The notes under the pieces were generated by a model. It saw nothing but the letters and a program-made list of their open reading frames with translations. It was not told where the DNA came from and did no database searches. The position numbers and the translations under genes were made by a program. Shown here piece by piece: positions 26,010 through 35,654 of a DNA stretch of 64,000 nt. Source of the stretch: Cyclobacteriaceae bacterium. GTDB taxonomy: Bacteria; Bacteroidota; Bacteroidia; Cytophagales; Cyclobacteriaceae. The stretch is from assembly GCA_026003355.1 (NCBI GenBank), contig BPHC01000003.1, positions 227,093 through 291,092 on the forward strand. Reading direction: 5' to 3'. Position 1 is the stretch's first letter; every line of letters begins with the position of its first letter.

Positions 26010-27176
26010 TCAGAACCGCGCCTTACGCCATAAGTCCACCACCTCGTACCAGGTGTTGCGGTACCGGCCTTCGCGCAGCAGTACAAAGTTATCGGGGTCG
26101 AACAGAGTGGGGGCGCGAACAAACGTAAAGCGTTCTTTATGGGTAGCCTGGCGGTATTCCCATATTTCGCGGTTGCCCGGCAGAAAAACTTCATCGGGAG
26201 GGCCGAAGATAATATATATCATGCCGCGGTCGGTTTTCCATCCTGCCTTGTATGAAGTAAACATCCGGTTTGCCTGTTCAACACGCTGAAAATAACTACG
26301 CATAAAAATTTTAGCCCGTTCGGCATTTCCCAGAATGCTGAGTATGGTTTTGTCGAAATCGGGCTTGCTGCCTGCCGAGGCGTACAACCGGTCGATTTCT
26401 TTTTTCTGGCATATATAAATCATGGGGCCGGCAAGTGACGAAAGTGTGGTAAACCTGGGGTAATCGTCTTCTATCCGGAATGCCAGGCCTTCGGCCGAGG
26501 CAGTATCCTGCTGCACCAATACAAGGCCCGCTTTGCTGAAGCTTAACGGTTCTGAAGGATTGTGGCTGAAAATTTCATCCGGTATTATCCGGGGTGGCAC
26601 GCGCGCCTGTGTTTCTGAAAAGGGCGGAGAAGCAGGAGGAAAATCGGTGCGGTACACCGAAACTATAAGGGGTTTGCCCGGATAAAAGCCGGCAAAGGTT
26701 ACCGGCTGATTTATGGAGATATATTTTTCAACAACCGGCTGATTGTTCCGTAAAAGAGCAAAGGCATTTTTTTCGGGTACCGGAGTGTAAACCAGCCAGG
26801 GTTTTCGTGCGGCGGCCAAAGTAATGCGCAGAACAGCCACCCGCCCGACCGAACCTTCCGGAAGCAAAATTCGCCCGCACCGTGAAGCTTCGGTGTAAAC
26901 AAGCCATTCGGGATCGGGCAGCGGTGTGCCTTCTTTTACACTCAGGCTTTCGCGAAGCTCGGCACCGAAACCAAACTCGCTTATGCTGCGCGTGCCTTTT
27001 ATGGAAAACGAGAAATAAAAGTATAGTTTTTCGTTTTCGCGGTAACAGATGGTGCCAACCGAAAATGGTTCATCGGGATTATACAGATAGCTAAAGTTGT
27101 TGTCGCGCAGTACCTGGCTGCTGGCAGAGGGCCGCAGCATGAGGCACAGGCAGAAAAGCAGATACAGCCGGTTCAT
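26010..27176 (-). CDS. GWxTD domain-containing exported protein
   Basis: A 388-residue protein with a signal peptide (MNRLYLLFCLCLMLRPSASS). The middle is beta-rich with no motif I recognise. Residues near 300-345 hold the GWxTD signature: MFTSYKAGWKTDRGMIYIIFGPPDEVFLPGNREIWEYR is the family region, with GWKTD as its core and FGPPDEV following. The domain is widespread in Bacteroidota and Acidobacteriota; its function is not established. It lies 21 bp upstream of rlmB on the same strand and diverges from a methyltransferase gene. Confidence 0.87.
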   Translation of the reverse strand: MNRLYLLFCLCLMLRPSASSQVLRDNNFSYLYNPDEPFSVGTICYRENEKLYFYFSFSIKGTRSISEFGFGAELRESLSVKEGTPLPDPEWLVYTEASRCGRILLPEGSVGRVAVLRITLAAARKPWLVYTPVPEKNAFALLRNNQPVVEKYISINQPVTFAGFYPGKPLIVSVYRTDFPPASPPFSETQARVPPRIIPDEIFSHNPSEPLSFSKAGLVLVQQDTASAEGLAFRIEDDYPRFTTLSSLAGPMIYICQKKEIDRLYASAGSKPDFDKTILSILGNAERAKIFMRSYFQRVEQANRMFTSYKAGWKTDRGMIYIIFGPPDEVFLPGNREIWEYRQATHKERFTFVRAPTLFDPDNFVLLREGRYRNTWYEVVDLWRKARF

Positions 27177-27221
27177 ACCTTTAAATTAACGGATTAAAAG
27201 TGTAAATATGGTGTGAAGGGC

Positions 27222-27229
27222 TATTTTTG
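27222..27229 (+). promoter_or_regulatory. Candidate -7 box for the methyltransferase at 27236
   Basis: TATTTTTG matches TAnnTTTG exactly and ends 6 bp before the ATG, suggesting a leaderless or nearly leaderless transcript. No -33 TTTG is visible. Confidence 0.4.
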
Positions 27230-27235
27230 CATCTT

Positions 27236-28030
27236 ATGGCCGGCAAAATTTACACTACCGAAGTAACATCTGCTACCCTTCCTTCGGATAATCCGTTGCA
27301 TCAGCGCCTGCTTAAGCCTTATGAGCTAACCTGTGCTTTTCTTTCAGGCAAAGAACATGTGCTGGAAGTAGGGTGTGGCGAAGGCCGGGGCATTGCACTT
27401 ATGCTGCCGTTGGTGCAGCAATTCACTGCAGCCGATAAGCTAACCCATGCTGTAGATCGGTTAAGGGCGCAATATCCGGCGGCAACATTTCTGGCCATGA
27501 ATTTTCCGCCACTTGCCGGGCTTAAAGACAATAGTTTTGATGTTGTGGTGAGCTTTCAGGTAATTGAGCATATTGATAACGACCTTTTTTTTCTGGAAGA
27601 AATACACCGGGTACTGAAGCCCGGCGGACTGGCTCTGCTCACCACGCCCAACCGCAAAAAAAGTATTACCCGCAACCCCTGGCATGTGCGCGAATACCTG
27701 GCCGAAGAACTCAGGCAACTGGCGGCCAAAGTGTTTCAAACCGTTGAGGTTAGTGGCATTACCGGCAATGAAAAGGTTTTGGCCTATTACTACTACAACA
27801 AGGCGGCAGTGGAGCGCCTGCTTCGCTGGGATGTGCTGAACCTGCAGTACCGGCTCCCAGCCTGGATGCTTCGCCTGCCATATGAAATACTAAACCGGAT
27901 AAACCGCAACAGATTACGGCATGGACGCACCGAACTGGTAGATGACATAACTATAAACGATTACCTGTTGGTGTCTGATGCAGATGAAGCCCTTGACCTG
28001 TTTGTGGTGGCCCGCAAAAAGCAGTTTTAA
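27236..28030 (+). CDS. Class I SAM-dependent methyltransferase
   Basis: A 264-residue protein starting MAGKIYTTEVTSATLPSDNP; a TTG three codons upstream is unlikely. SAM-binding motif I is HVLEVGCGEGRGIAL near residues 43-57, motif II region is SFDVVVSFQVIEHIDN, and the post-motif stretch is EIHRVLKPGGLALLTTPNRKKS. The fold is that of UbiE/Methyltransf_11 enzymes. The C-terminal part (LLRWDVLNLQYRLPAWML) resembles methyltransferases near glycan genes, but the substrate cannot be told. It is convergent with the DUF2723 gene, 6 bp apart. Confidence 0.87.
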   Translation: MAGKIYTTEVTSATLPSDNPLHQRLLKPYELTCAFLSGKEHVLEVGCGEGRGIALMLPLVQQFTAADKLTHAVDRLRAQYPAATFLAMNFPPLAGLKDNSFDVVVSFQVIEHIDNDLFFLEEIHRVLKPGGLALLTTPNRKKSITRNPWHVREYLAEELRQLAAKVFQTVEVSGITGNEKVLAYYYYNKAAVERLLRWDVLNLQYRLPAWMLRLPYEILNRINRNRLRHGRTELVDDITINDYLLVSDADEALDLFVVARKKQF

Positions 28031-28036
28031 AAATCT

Positions 28037-30987
28037 TTACCGGAATCGTGCCGGAACCTGGCCTGAATAATTTTGATAGGCCTCTTCATAGCGCTGTGCC
28101 AGTTCGTCTTCGCCATACTGGTACAATACATTTTGTATGGTACCCAGCACGGCAATGTGGTTATACAGATCGCGATTAATTAAACCTTTATCAATCAGGT
28201 AGGAGGCCATTTCGCTGGTGCGATCGCCCAGAATGCGGGCTATTTCCACGGCTTTTTCTTTTTCTCCTACTTCAAACCATAACTGCAGCCCCAGTGCCTG
28301 GGTAAAATCGTAGGGTATGCTGGCATCGGGCATAACCTCTATGCTGCGCAGCAACACCTGGCGTGCACGGGCAGTGTCGCCCTTTAGCAGCAGGGCTTCG
28401 GCCACGTCATTAAAAGTGCTGCGGTGGTTCTGAACAAAATTGCGATAGTCTACACTGTAAAACACTTTTGGGTTTTGTAATCCGCGAAACCGGAATTTGT
28501 TCATGATGTTGTTGTAGGCCACCTCCGGTGTTTACCCATCTCATATCGGGCTGCGGATTCTGAACCGGCAGTATTCTGAAGGCGTTGCCTTCGCTTACCA
28601 CAAATGGCTTCAGGTCTATATTGAACTGCTCCAGCGAAGTGTTGTTTACATAAAGCGGCCGCTCCCAGTTGTTGGTAAGAAGCAGATCGAGCAGGGCCAG
28701 ATCCTGCTTCATCAGGGTGTTTTTGCGCATGCGCAGGCGCATTTCGGGCACCAGATAGGTTTCCAGTTCCTTCGGAACAATACCCATGGCTTTTACCCGG
28801 GCGGTATCCACCTTTAATACCAGCTCTTTGGCAGGTACCATGTTGGTGTTGGGGTAATACGGATGAAGCAGCGTGTTGCTTTTCTTTTTGATAAGGTCGA
28901 TATACTGGGCAAGGTCAATGCTTTTAAGGCCGGCATCGAAGTACACCAGCGCTTCGTTGGGGCCACCCTGCCGGTAATGTTCGGCTGTAAGGGTGTACGG
29001 AAAGGGCGCTGACTGGTAGTGTTTGCGCATGGTTTGCTCGATGTACCAGTCGGTGTTATAATAACTCAGCACCACTACACGCATATCGGTGCGTATGCCT
29101 TCTACTTCCTGGGCGTACCACAGCGGGAAGGTATCGTTATCGCCACCGGTAAACAGTATGGCATTTGGTGCGCACGATTCGAGGTAGTTAACGGCCGAGT
29201 CGACCGAAAACCAGCGGTCAGAACGGTTGTGGTCGTCCCAGCCTTCGGCCGCCATAATGGCCGGGGCAGAAAGACCGATAAGTGTGGCGATAAGGGCCGC
29301 TGCTTTGGCGTTGCGTATCAGTTTTTCAATGCCTGCTGCAATGCCCATTACGGCCAGCCCAATCCAGAATGCGAAGGCATAGTATGAACCGGCATAGATG
29401 TAATCGCGTTCGCGCGGTTCGGTAGGGGGCGAGTTAAGGTAAACCACGAGGGCAACTCCGGTAAGAACAAACAACAACCCGATAACGGTAGCGTTTTTCG
29501 GATCTTTTACCAGTTGATAATACAGGCCAAAGAAACCCAGCAGCAGCGGAATCATGAAGAAGTTGTTGCGGGCTTTGTTTGCGGCAATAAGGTAGGGCAC
29601 TTCTTCAAACCACTGCGAGGGCCCCAGCCAGTCATCGCCAATTTCATCGCCTTCTCTGCCGGCAAAATTCCAGAAAAAGTACCGCACATACATCCAGCCT
29701 ATCTGATGCTGAAACATAAACCGGAGGTTATCGGCAAAAGTGGGTTTTTCTCCTTCTCGCAGGCCCAGCTTGCTTCGGTAAATGGAGGCGTGGTTTTCCA
29801 TATTGCTGTAAATGCGCGGAAGGATGGTCATTTGCCGGGGGTCGTATACGTAATCGCGCTTGCGGTCTATAATTTCATAGCGGTCTTTTCCTTTTTTATA
29901 GATGGGTGCGCCTTCTTTTACGTCCACAATTTCGGCTGTAAAATAGGGGCCGTACAGCAGGGGCCGGCTTCCGTATTGTTCGCGCTTAAGGTAGCTTACA
30001 AAGCTCATCACATCGCCCGGGTCGTTCTCATCAATGGGCGGGTTGTAGTTGGAACGTATAACGATAATGGCATAAGAGGTATAGCCAATAAGAATAAAAG
30101 CGGTTGAAAGCAGAAATGTGTTGAGCACGGCCTTTTGCCTGCGCTGGCTGTACACTATTCCGTAAATAAGGGCGGCCACAATAAGCAGGCTGAAAAACAA
30201 AGCTCCCGATCCAAATGGCATGCCCAGGGTGTTGACAAAAAACACTTCAAAGGTGCCGGCCAGGCCGGGTAAACCGGGAATAATGAAATCGTTGATGAAG
30301 ATAATGAGCAGGCCGCTGATAACCAGCGTAGCAATTATGCCCCACCGCGAAGGTTTGTATTTTTTAAAATAGAAAATAAGGGCCAGTGCCGGCAGGGTAA
30401 CCAGGTTAAGCAGGTGCACGCCAATAGAAAGGCCAATGGCATACGAAATGAGCAGAATCCACCGGTTGGCCTGTGCTTCGTCTTCCATGGCATCCCACTT
30501 AAGCATGGCCCACACCACAAAAGCCGTGAAGAACATGGACATAGAGTACACTTCGGCTTCGACAGCCGAAAACCAGATGGAGTCGGCAAAGGTCATGGCC
30601 AGAGCGCCAACGGCTCCTGCACCCATCAGCAAAATAATTTTGTCGGCAGAAAGCTGGTTATCTTTTACTCCCAGCATTTTGCGCCCGAAAATGGTAACCG
30701 ACCAAAAGGTGAACAACGAGGCAAATGCACCGGCCAATGCACTGATAAAATTTATCCAATAAGCTACGCGGGTAACGTCATCGAAAGATAAAAACGAGAA
30801 GATCCTGCCCAGCAGCAGGAACAACGGAGCTCCCGGCGGATGGGGGTACCTGCAGTTTATACGATACGGCTATGAACTCACCACAGTCCCAGTAGCTGGC
30901 GGTTTCTTCCATGGTTATCCAGTAAGTGGCGAGCGCCAGGGTAAATATCACCCAGCCGGTCAGGTTGTTTATCTTCTGAAAGTTCAT
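28037..30987 (-). pseudogene. DUF2723 polytopic membrane protein, split by two frameshifts
   Basis: Three frame-shifted pieces add up to a normal DUF2723 protein of about 982 residues. Piece 1 from 30987 reads MNFQKINNLTGWVIFTLA, ASYWDCGEFIAVSYKLQV. It leaves frame at a run of five C (plus-strand 30842-30846), where the expected HPPGAPLFLLLGRIFSF continues in another frame. Piece 2 holds about 12 membrane segments and the domain with LFTGGDNDTFPLWYAQEVEG. Near 28515-28530 it leaves frame again, and piece 3 continues EVAYNNIMNKFRFRGL to the stop at 28037, with a TPR-like end. Each shift equals one extra base. The family is thought to be a glycosyltransferase-like (GT-C) membrane protein, possibly mannosylating; this is inference. 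Confidence 0.88.
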
Positions 30988-31046
30988 AAGTGCATATCTC
31001 ACAAAGTGGCGAAAATACGGAATAATGCCGATACGCCCGGACAGGT

Positions 31047-31679
31047 CTATTTATAAACAATTACATAAAAACCCAGCCACAGCAAAAACAGGGTAATGTA
31101 AAACCAACCGGTTATTTGCCAGGCCACTTTGCGCGGTTGGCGGGTGTAAAAACGCAGGCCGTGCACCAGCGCAAACCAGTAGGCTACTTCAAACAGGTTA
31201 AGGGCACGCAGGGGGTATGCCCATTTGCGGTCAATTTCAAAATAATCGAAAAAGGTTAGCATCGACAGCGGATAAAAGGATCCGATTTCGGCATAGCGCG
31301 GATCGGGCACCACAAATAAAAACCAAACCACCTTAAGCAGATCGGGCAACAGAAAAACAAATTCCGCACCCAGCGCTACCGACCAGCACTGGCTGTAGGT
31401 AACGCGGTAACCGAAAGTAAAACATCCTACCCACAGCACAAAGGCTACCACCGTTAGCTTCCACAGGTAAATTATGGGGATGCCTGCCCATTGCAGGCCC
31501 TGCACCACCCGCAGTACAAAGCCTTCGGGGCGGTCTTGCAGAAACTCGAAGGCGGCTGTCTGGCTTTCAATAAATGACTGCCGGACAAACAGCAGCATGA
31601 AAGAACACAGGCAAAGCAGGATAAACAATAGCCGTTTGTTGGCCGTAAATAATGCATTAGCTTCGTAATTGGTTTTCAT
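31047..31679 (-). CDS. Integral membrane protein of unknown function
   Basis: A 210-residue protein starting MKTNYEANALFTANKRLL. Four or five membrane segments are visible: LLFILLCLCSFMLLFV, AGIPIIYLWKLTVVAFVLWVGCFTF, VALGAEFVFLLPDLLKVVWFLFVV, VAYWFALVHGLRFY and ITGWFYITLFLLWLGFYVIVY. I do not recognise a named family, though Bacteroidota often have such proteins annotated as hypothetical membrane proteins. Its ATG (31679-31677) shares three bases of one CATG with the start of the divergent TPR gene. Confidence 0.75.
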   Translation of the reverse strand: MKTNYEANALFTANKRLLFILLCLCSFMLLFVRQSFIESQTAAFEFLQDRPEGFVLRVVQGLQWAGIPIIYLWKLTVVAFVLWVGCFTFGYRVTYSQCWSVALGAEFVFLLPDLLKVVWFLFVVPDPRYAEIGSFYPLSMLTFFDYFEIDRKWAYPLRALNLFEVAYWFALVHGLRFYTRQPRKVAWQITGWFYITLFLLWLGFYVIVYK

Positions 31680-32901
31680 GGCAGAAGGCGGCAAAATACG
31701 AATATGGCAACATGCCGGTTGGCTTTTTGTGCTGGCATTATGGGTCGGCCGAACCTGCATTTGGGCACAGGAGCCAGCCAAAAAAGATACCACCATTATA
31801 TTATTGACCGATCTGGGCATACAGCTGGAATGTGCCCAGGCGCTTAACGACCTGTACAATTTTAAATTCCGGAAAGCCGAAAGCCAGTTTCACTACCTGC
31901 GTTACAAATACCGGTGGCATCCGCTTCCGTATTTTTTAATGGGCCTTATTGAGTGGTGGAAAATCATGCCCAACACCAAAAACACCAGTTACGATAAGGA
32001 ATTCCTGGCCTATATGGACAGCACCATTCTGGTGGCTGAAAATCTTTACAAAAAGTATCCGCCCTACAAAATTGAGGCAGCTTTTTTTCTGGCCGCGGCA
32101 TATGGTTTCAAGGGCAGGCTGTATTCAGACGAGTACCGTAAGCAATGGCGCAAGGCTGCCTATGCGGGCAAGCAGGCGCTGGAGTATCTGGAAGTGTGTA
32201 AGCAAAGCCAGCATTTAAGTCTGGAGTTGTTGTTTGGCGATGCGCTGTACAACTACTTTTCTGTTTGGGTGCCCGAAAACTACCCGGCCCTTAAGCCCAT
32301 ATTGTGGTTCTTCCCGAAAGGCGACAAAAAGCTGGGGTTGCAGCAACTTAAAGAAGTATCGTACAATGCTTTTTATACCCGCACCGAAGCCATGGTGTGG
32401 CTTATGCGCATTTTGAACAACTATGAAAACGATAACCTGAGGGCATTTCAGCTAAGCGAATACCTGCATCAAACCTATCCGGACAACCCGTTTTTTCACC
32501 GCTATTATGCACGCATGCTGTATGCTATGGGTCGTTTTGCTCAGGCTGAACCCGTGTGCCGGGAGATACTGATGCGCATTGACAGCGGCATGACTGGCTA
32601 TGAAATAAACACCGGCAGATACGCTGCCTTTTTTCTGGGACAGATTTATGAATCGCGCAGACAGTGGGATGAAGCCCGAAGGTATTATCAACTATGTGTA
32701 AACTATGCCCGGCAGCTCGAAATGCAAGACTCGGGTTATTATCTCTATTCGCTCATAGCCCTGGGCGAAATTGCTGAACAACAGGGCAACAAAACCGAGG
32801 CAAAAAAATACTTTACCGAAGTACGCAAAAGAGCCGGCCGCAAAGACGAAGCCTACAAAGAGGCAAAACGCAGACTGAAAACGCTGGACAGGAAGGATTG
32901 A
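31678..32901 (+). CDS. Exported tetratricopeptide-repeat protein
   Basis: A 407-residue protein with a signal-like segment (residues 12-32, LFVLALWVGRTCIWAQEP). The remainder is all alpha-helical with TPR-like pairs: LYNFKFRKAESQFHYLRYKY, DNPFFHRYYARMLYAMGRF AQAEPVCREILMRI (about 270-300), YAAFFLGQIYESRRQWDEARRYYQL and LIALGEIAEQQGNKTEAKKYF near the end. TPR proteins act as scaffolds; the partner is unknown. It ends in a basic tail. It stands alone between the divergent membrane-protein gene and the repeat array upstream of the polysaccharide locus. Confidence 0.82.
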   Translation: MAEGGKIRIWQHAGWLFVLALWVGRTCIWAQEPAKKDTTIILLTDLGIQLECAQALNDLYNFKFRKAESQFHYLRYKYRWHPLPYFLMGLIEWWKIMPNTKNTSYDKEFLAYMDSTILVAENLYKKYPPYKIEAAFFLAAAYGFKGRLYSDEYRKQWRKAAYAGKQALEYLEVCKQSQHLSLELLFGDALYNYFSVWVPENYPALKPILWFFPKGDKKLGLQQLKEVSYNAFYTRTEAMVWLMRILNNYENDNLRAFQLSEYLHQTYPDNPFFHRYYARMLYAMGRFAQAEPVCREILMRIDSGMTGYEINTGRYAAFFLGQIYESRRQWDEARRYYQLCVNYARQLEMQDSGYYLYSLIALGEIAEQQGNKTEAKKYFTEVRKRAGRKDEAYKEAKRRLKTLDRKD

Positions 32902-33020
32902 GTGGGATGGTTTTATAGTCCATAGTTTAGAGGTACACAGTCTAATGGTCAATAGATTAATAGCCCATAGTTTAACGATAAGTTTAATGGCTTATGTTTT
33001 GATTCTTTTGATTAAGAACC
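32902..33020. other. Spacer with words inverted relative to the downstream repeat array
   Basis: No gene. TAGTCCATAGTT at 32916-32927 is the exact reverse complement of AACTATGGACTA inside the tandem array (for example at 33056-33067), and GGTCAATAG-like words at about 32946-32955 and TAGCCCATAGTT at 32961-32972 are close inverted variants. The spacer and the array could fold together. Confidence 0.6.
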
Positions 33021-33203
33021 GAATAACCATGGACTAATTAACCATTGACCGAACAACTATGGACTAATTAACCATTGACCGAACAACCATGGACTAATTA
33101 ACCATTGACCGAACAACTATGGACTAATTAACCATCGACCGAACAACCATGGACTAATTAACCATCGACCGAACAACCATGGACTAATTAACCATGGACT
33201 AAT
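33021..33203. repeat. Tandem array of a 30-bp unit, five full copies plus partial ends
   Basis: Full copies begin at 33031, 33061, 33091, 33121 and 33151 and a partial one at 33181. The unit runs GGACTAATTAACCAT, then (T/C)GACCGAACAAC(C/T)AT. Copies 1-3 have ATTGACC, copies 4-5 have ATCGACC, and CTAT or CCAT alternates over copies 1-4, so the array grew partly as a 60-bp dimer. There is no unique spacer between copies. It lies 25 bp before the first gene of the polysaccharide locus, so it is part of its upstream region. Confidence 0.95.
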
Positions 33204-33228
33204 TTCTTACCTTTAACCGGCCGAATAA

Positions 33229-34560
33229 ATGGACATACGCGATCTGATAGTAACCCCGTTTGCCATTGTTGCCGTACTTGCGCTGGCCTATATGTTACGC
33301 AGCAGATTAACCAATTCTGTTACCATACGGTATTATTACCCGGTGCTTATACTCAAACTGTTTGGTTCCATTGGGCTGGGTTTGCTTTATCAGTATTACT
33401 ATAATGGAGGCGACACCTACAACTTTCACACCCATGGCAGCAGGATTATCTGGGAGGCTTTTGGCGAATCGCCTGTGCTGGGCGTAAAATTGCTGTTCTC
33501 TACGGGCGAATATATACCCGGCGCAGTGAAGTACACCGACCGCATACTTTTTTACACCGATCCGTCATCGTTTTTTGTGGTGCAGGTGGCTGCTGTTTTT
33601 GATTTGCTCACCTTTTCAACCTACAGTGCCACGGCTGTATTCTTCGCCTTTTTTTCGTTTATAGGTTCGTGGCTGCTTTTTTTAACCTTTTACCGCTTAA
33701 TGCCGCAGGTGCATGGATGGGTGGCAGCTGCCACCTTGTTTGTGCCTTCGGTAATTTTCTGGGGTTCGGGCTTATTGAAAGACACCCTTACATTGGGGGC
33801 AATAGGCATACTTACCTGGGCTTCGTACCATTTGTTTATTGAGCGCAAAACCTCTGTACGTGCCGCGGTACTGCTGATACTGGCACTATGGATAATTTTT
33901 TCGGTTAAGAAATACATTCTGTTATGTTTTTTGCCGGCCCTGTTGTTTTGGATATATGCAAAAAGATTTCAGCGCATACGGTTAGCCATGCTAAAAATAC
34001 TGCTCATTCCCTTTATTAGTGCTTTCCTGATTGCAAGTGGCTATTATGCCGTGGTGCTGATAGGTGAAGACGACCCTCGCTATTCATTGGATAAACTAGC
34101 TGTTACCGCTCAGATAACTGCTTACGATATTGGGTTTTACACCGGAAAGGATGCCGGCAGCACCTACAGTCTGGGAGAACTGGATGGTACTTTCGCGAGC
34201 CTGTTGAGCAAATTTCCGCAGGCTGTTAACGTTTCGTTGTTCAGGCCTTATTTGTGGGAGGTAAAGAATCCGCTTATGCTGCTGTCGGCATTCGAAAGCG
34301 CAGCTTTTTTGTTCGTTACCCTGTGGGTAATATTGCGAAGCTTCAAACACTTGCCAAAAGCGTTAAGCAATCCTACGGTACTGTTCTGTCTTATTTTCAG
34401 CATTACTTTTGCGTTTGCCGTTGGCGTAAGTACGTTTAACTTTGGCACACTGGCGCGTTATAAAATTCCGTTGTTGCCTTTTTACCTGCTGGCGCTGATT
34501 CAGATATGGGAAATATCGAACAAAGAAAGAAACAAGGGTGTATTGGAGCTTACGGAGTAA
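33229..34560 (+). CDS. Polytopic membrane protein, candidate polysaccharide polymerase
   Basis: A 443-residue protein with about 10 membrane segments. It starts MDIRDLIVTPFAIVAVLALAYML and has a conserved-looking non-membrane stretch YYNGGDTYNFHTHG (about residues 58-71) and VIFWGSGLLKDTLTLGAIG (about 178-196). These features recur in Bacteroidota membrane proteins next to exopolysaccharide genes; the overall layout resembles Wzy/EpsG-type polymerases. I infer a polymerase or ligase role only from topology and position as first gene of the locus. TACCTTTA at 33210-33217 is one mismatch from a -7 box. The end overlaps the convergent glycosyltransferase gene by 61 bp. Confidence 0.75.
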   Translation: MDIRDLIVTPFAIVAVLALAYMLRSRLTNSVTIRYYYPVLILKLFGSIGLGLLYQYYYNGGDTYNFHTHGSRIIWEAFGESPVLGVKLLFSTGEYIPGAVKYTDRILFYTDPSSFFVVQVAAVFDLLTFSTYSATAVFFAFFSFIGSWLLFLTFYRLMPQVHGWVAAATLFVPSVIFWGSGLLKDTLTLGAIGILTWASYHLFIERKTSVRAAVLLILALWIIFSVKKYILLCFLPALLFWIYAKRFQRIRLAMLKILLIPFISAFLIASGYYAVVLIGEDDPRYSLDKLAVTAQITAYDIGFYTGKDAGSTYSLGELDGTFASLLSKFPQAVNVSLFRPYLWEVKNPLMLLSAFESAAFLFVTLWVILRSFKHLPKALSNPTVLFCLIFSITFAFAVGVSTFNFGTLARYKIPLLPFYLLALIQIWEISNKERNKGVLELTE

Positions 34561-35591
34561 CGATTTATTACCGTTTTGCGTCCGGCCTTTCCCAGCTGGT
34601 TGCGCAGGTTGCCGTCTGCGATTAGTTGCGTAAGGTAAAACTTCCATTCCGGGGGGCTGTGTGCCAGAAAACCGTTTACACCGTGTTGTATTATTTCGCT
34701 GTTAACCCCTACAGGCGAGGCTATGCACGGAATCTGCATGGCCATATACTGCAGGGCTTTAAAGCCGCATTTGCCGCGCGTCCACTCATCATCCGGCAGG
34801 GGCATGAGGCCAATGTCTATCCGGGCCAGATCTTCGGCTTCGCTTTCTTTTTGCCAGGGTATAAAACTGCACCGCTGTAACGGCAGGCCGGGATTGCGGT
34901 TGGCGATAACCAAAAAATGCACCTGTTGGAATTCCTGCTCCAGTTGCCGGAGCACGGGCACAAGTTGCTCCAGGTATTTTAGGGTTGAATGCGAGCCGGT
35001 CCACCCGATAAAGAGTTTGTCCGGGTCTTTTTTCAGGCTAATGATTTGGGGATTATGCAGGTTTTCTGTGTCGATGGTGGTTGGATTTATTACTACCGAA
35101 GCATTGAACTGCCCGGCCCAGTTGGCCAGATAGGCGTTACCGCAGCTTATGCGGTAGCTCCACCGGCAAATGTGCTTTACTTTGCTGCGCCATCGAAAAA
35201 ACCGTTCCAGCCAGGTTTCCTGCTTATCAGTCAGCCAGATGGCATCGTCAAAGTCGAAAATTATTTTTTTCCGCAATACCCGGGCAAGTATCCATTCAAA
35301 CACCGGTGGACCTACGGGCGCAGCCTCGCGGTGGATGAACACAAAGGAAGCGTGGCGGGCATTCCATAAATGCACGCATCTGCGCAGTAAACCCGTAACC
35401 GTTACTGCTATTTTTAACAAAGGGTTGCTTTGCCCGTACAGGATGGACGATTGATTCGGGTTTAGAAAAGGAAATACCGAAACTGTATATCCATGACGAG
35501 TTAATGCAGGAAAGTATTGCTCAAACCTGAACCGCTGGGAAGGGGCCTGTCCGGGCGGGTAGGGAATAATAAATATAATCGATTTGCTCAT
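34500..35591 (-). CDS. Glycosyltransferase (GT-B fold, family 4-like)
   Basis: A 363-residue protein from MSKSIIFIIPYPPGQAPSQR. The N-terminal domain has RFRFEQYFPALTRHGY and KIIFDFDDAIWLTD. The donor domain shows FIGWTGSHSTLKYLEQLVPVL, then IGLMPLPDDEWTRGKCGFKALQYMAMQ and PCIASPVGVNSEI, the usual GT4 end-region pattern. It transfers a sugar from a nucleotide donor during glycan assembly; neither sugar is predictable. It is the only gene of the locus on the minus strand, convergent with the candidate polymerase (61-bp overlap) and divergent from the flippase. Confidence 0.88.
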   Translation of the reverse strand: MSKSIIFIIPYPPGQAPSQRFRFEQYFPALTRHGYTVSVFPFLNPNQSSILYGQSNPLLKIAVTVTGLLRRCVHLWNARHASFVFIHREAAPVGPPVFEWILARVLRKKIIFDFDDAIWLTDKQETWLERFFRWRSKVKHICRWSYRISCGNAYLANWAGQFNASVVINPTTIDTENLHNPQIISLKKDPDKLFIGWTGSHSTLKYLEQLVPVLRQLEQEFQQVHFLVIANRNPGLPLQRCSFIPWQKESEAEDLARIDIGLMPLPDDEWTRGKCGFKALQYMAMQIPCIASPVGVNSEIIQHGVNGFLAHSPPEWKFYLTQLIADGNLRNQLGKAGRKTVINRYSVSSNTPLFLSLFDISHI

Positions 35592-35654
35592 GCCTGAACC
35601 GGGCCGTAAAAGAGAGGGAGGCAAGTTAAATTTTTTTGCGATGTTTGAAGCCCC

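Noticed and set aside
33021-33203. CRISPR array
   Set aside because: Copies are directly adjacent with no unique spacers, and no cas gene is in the window.
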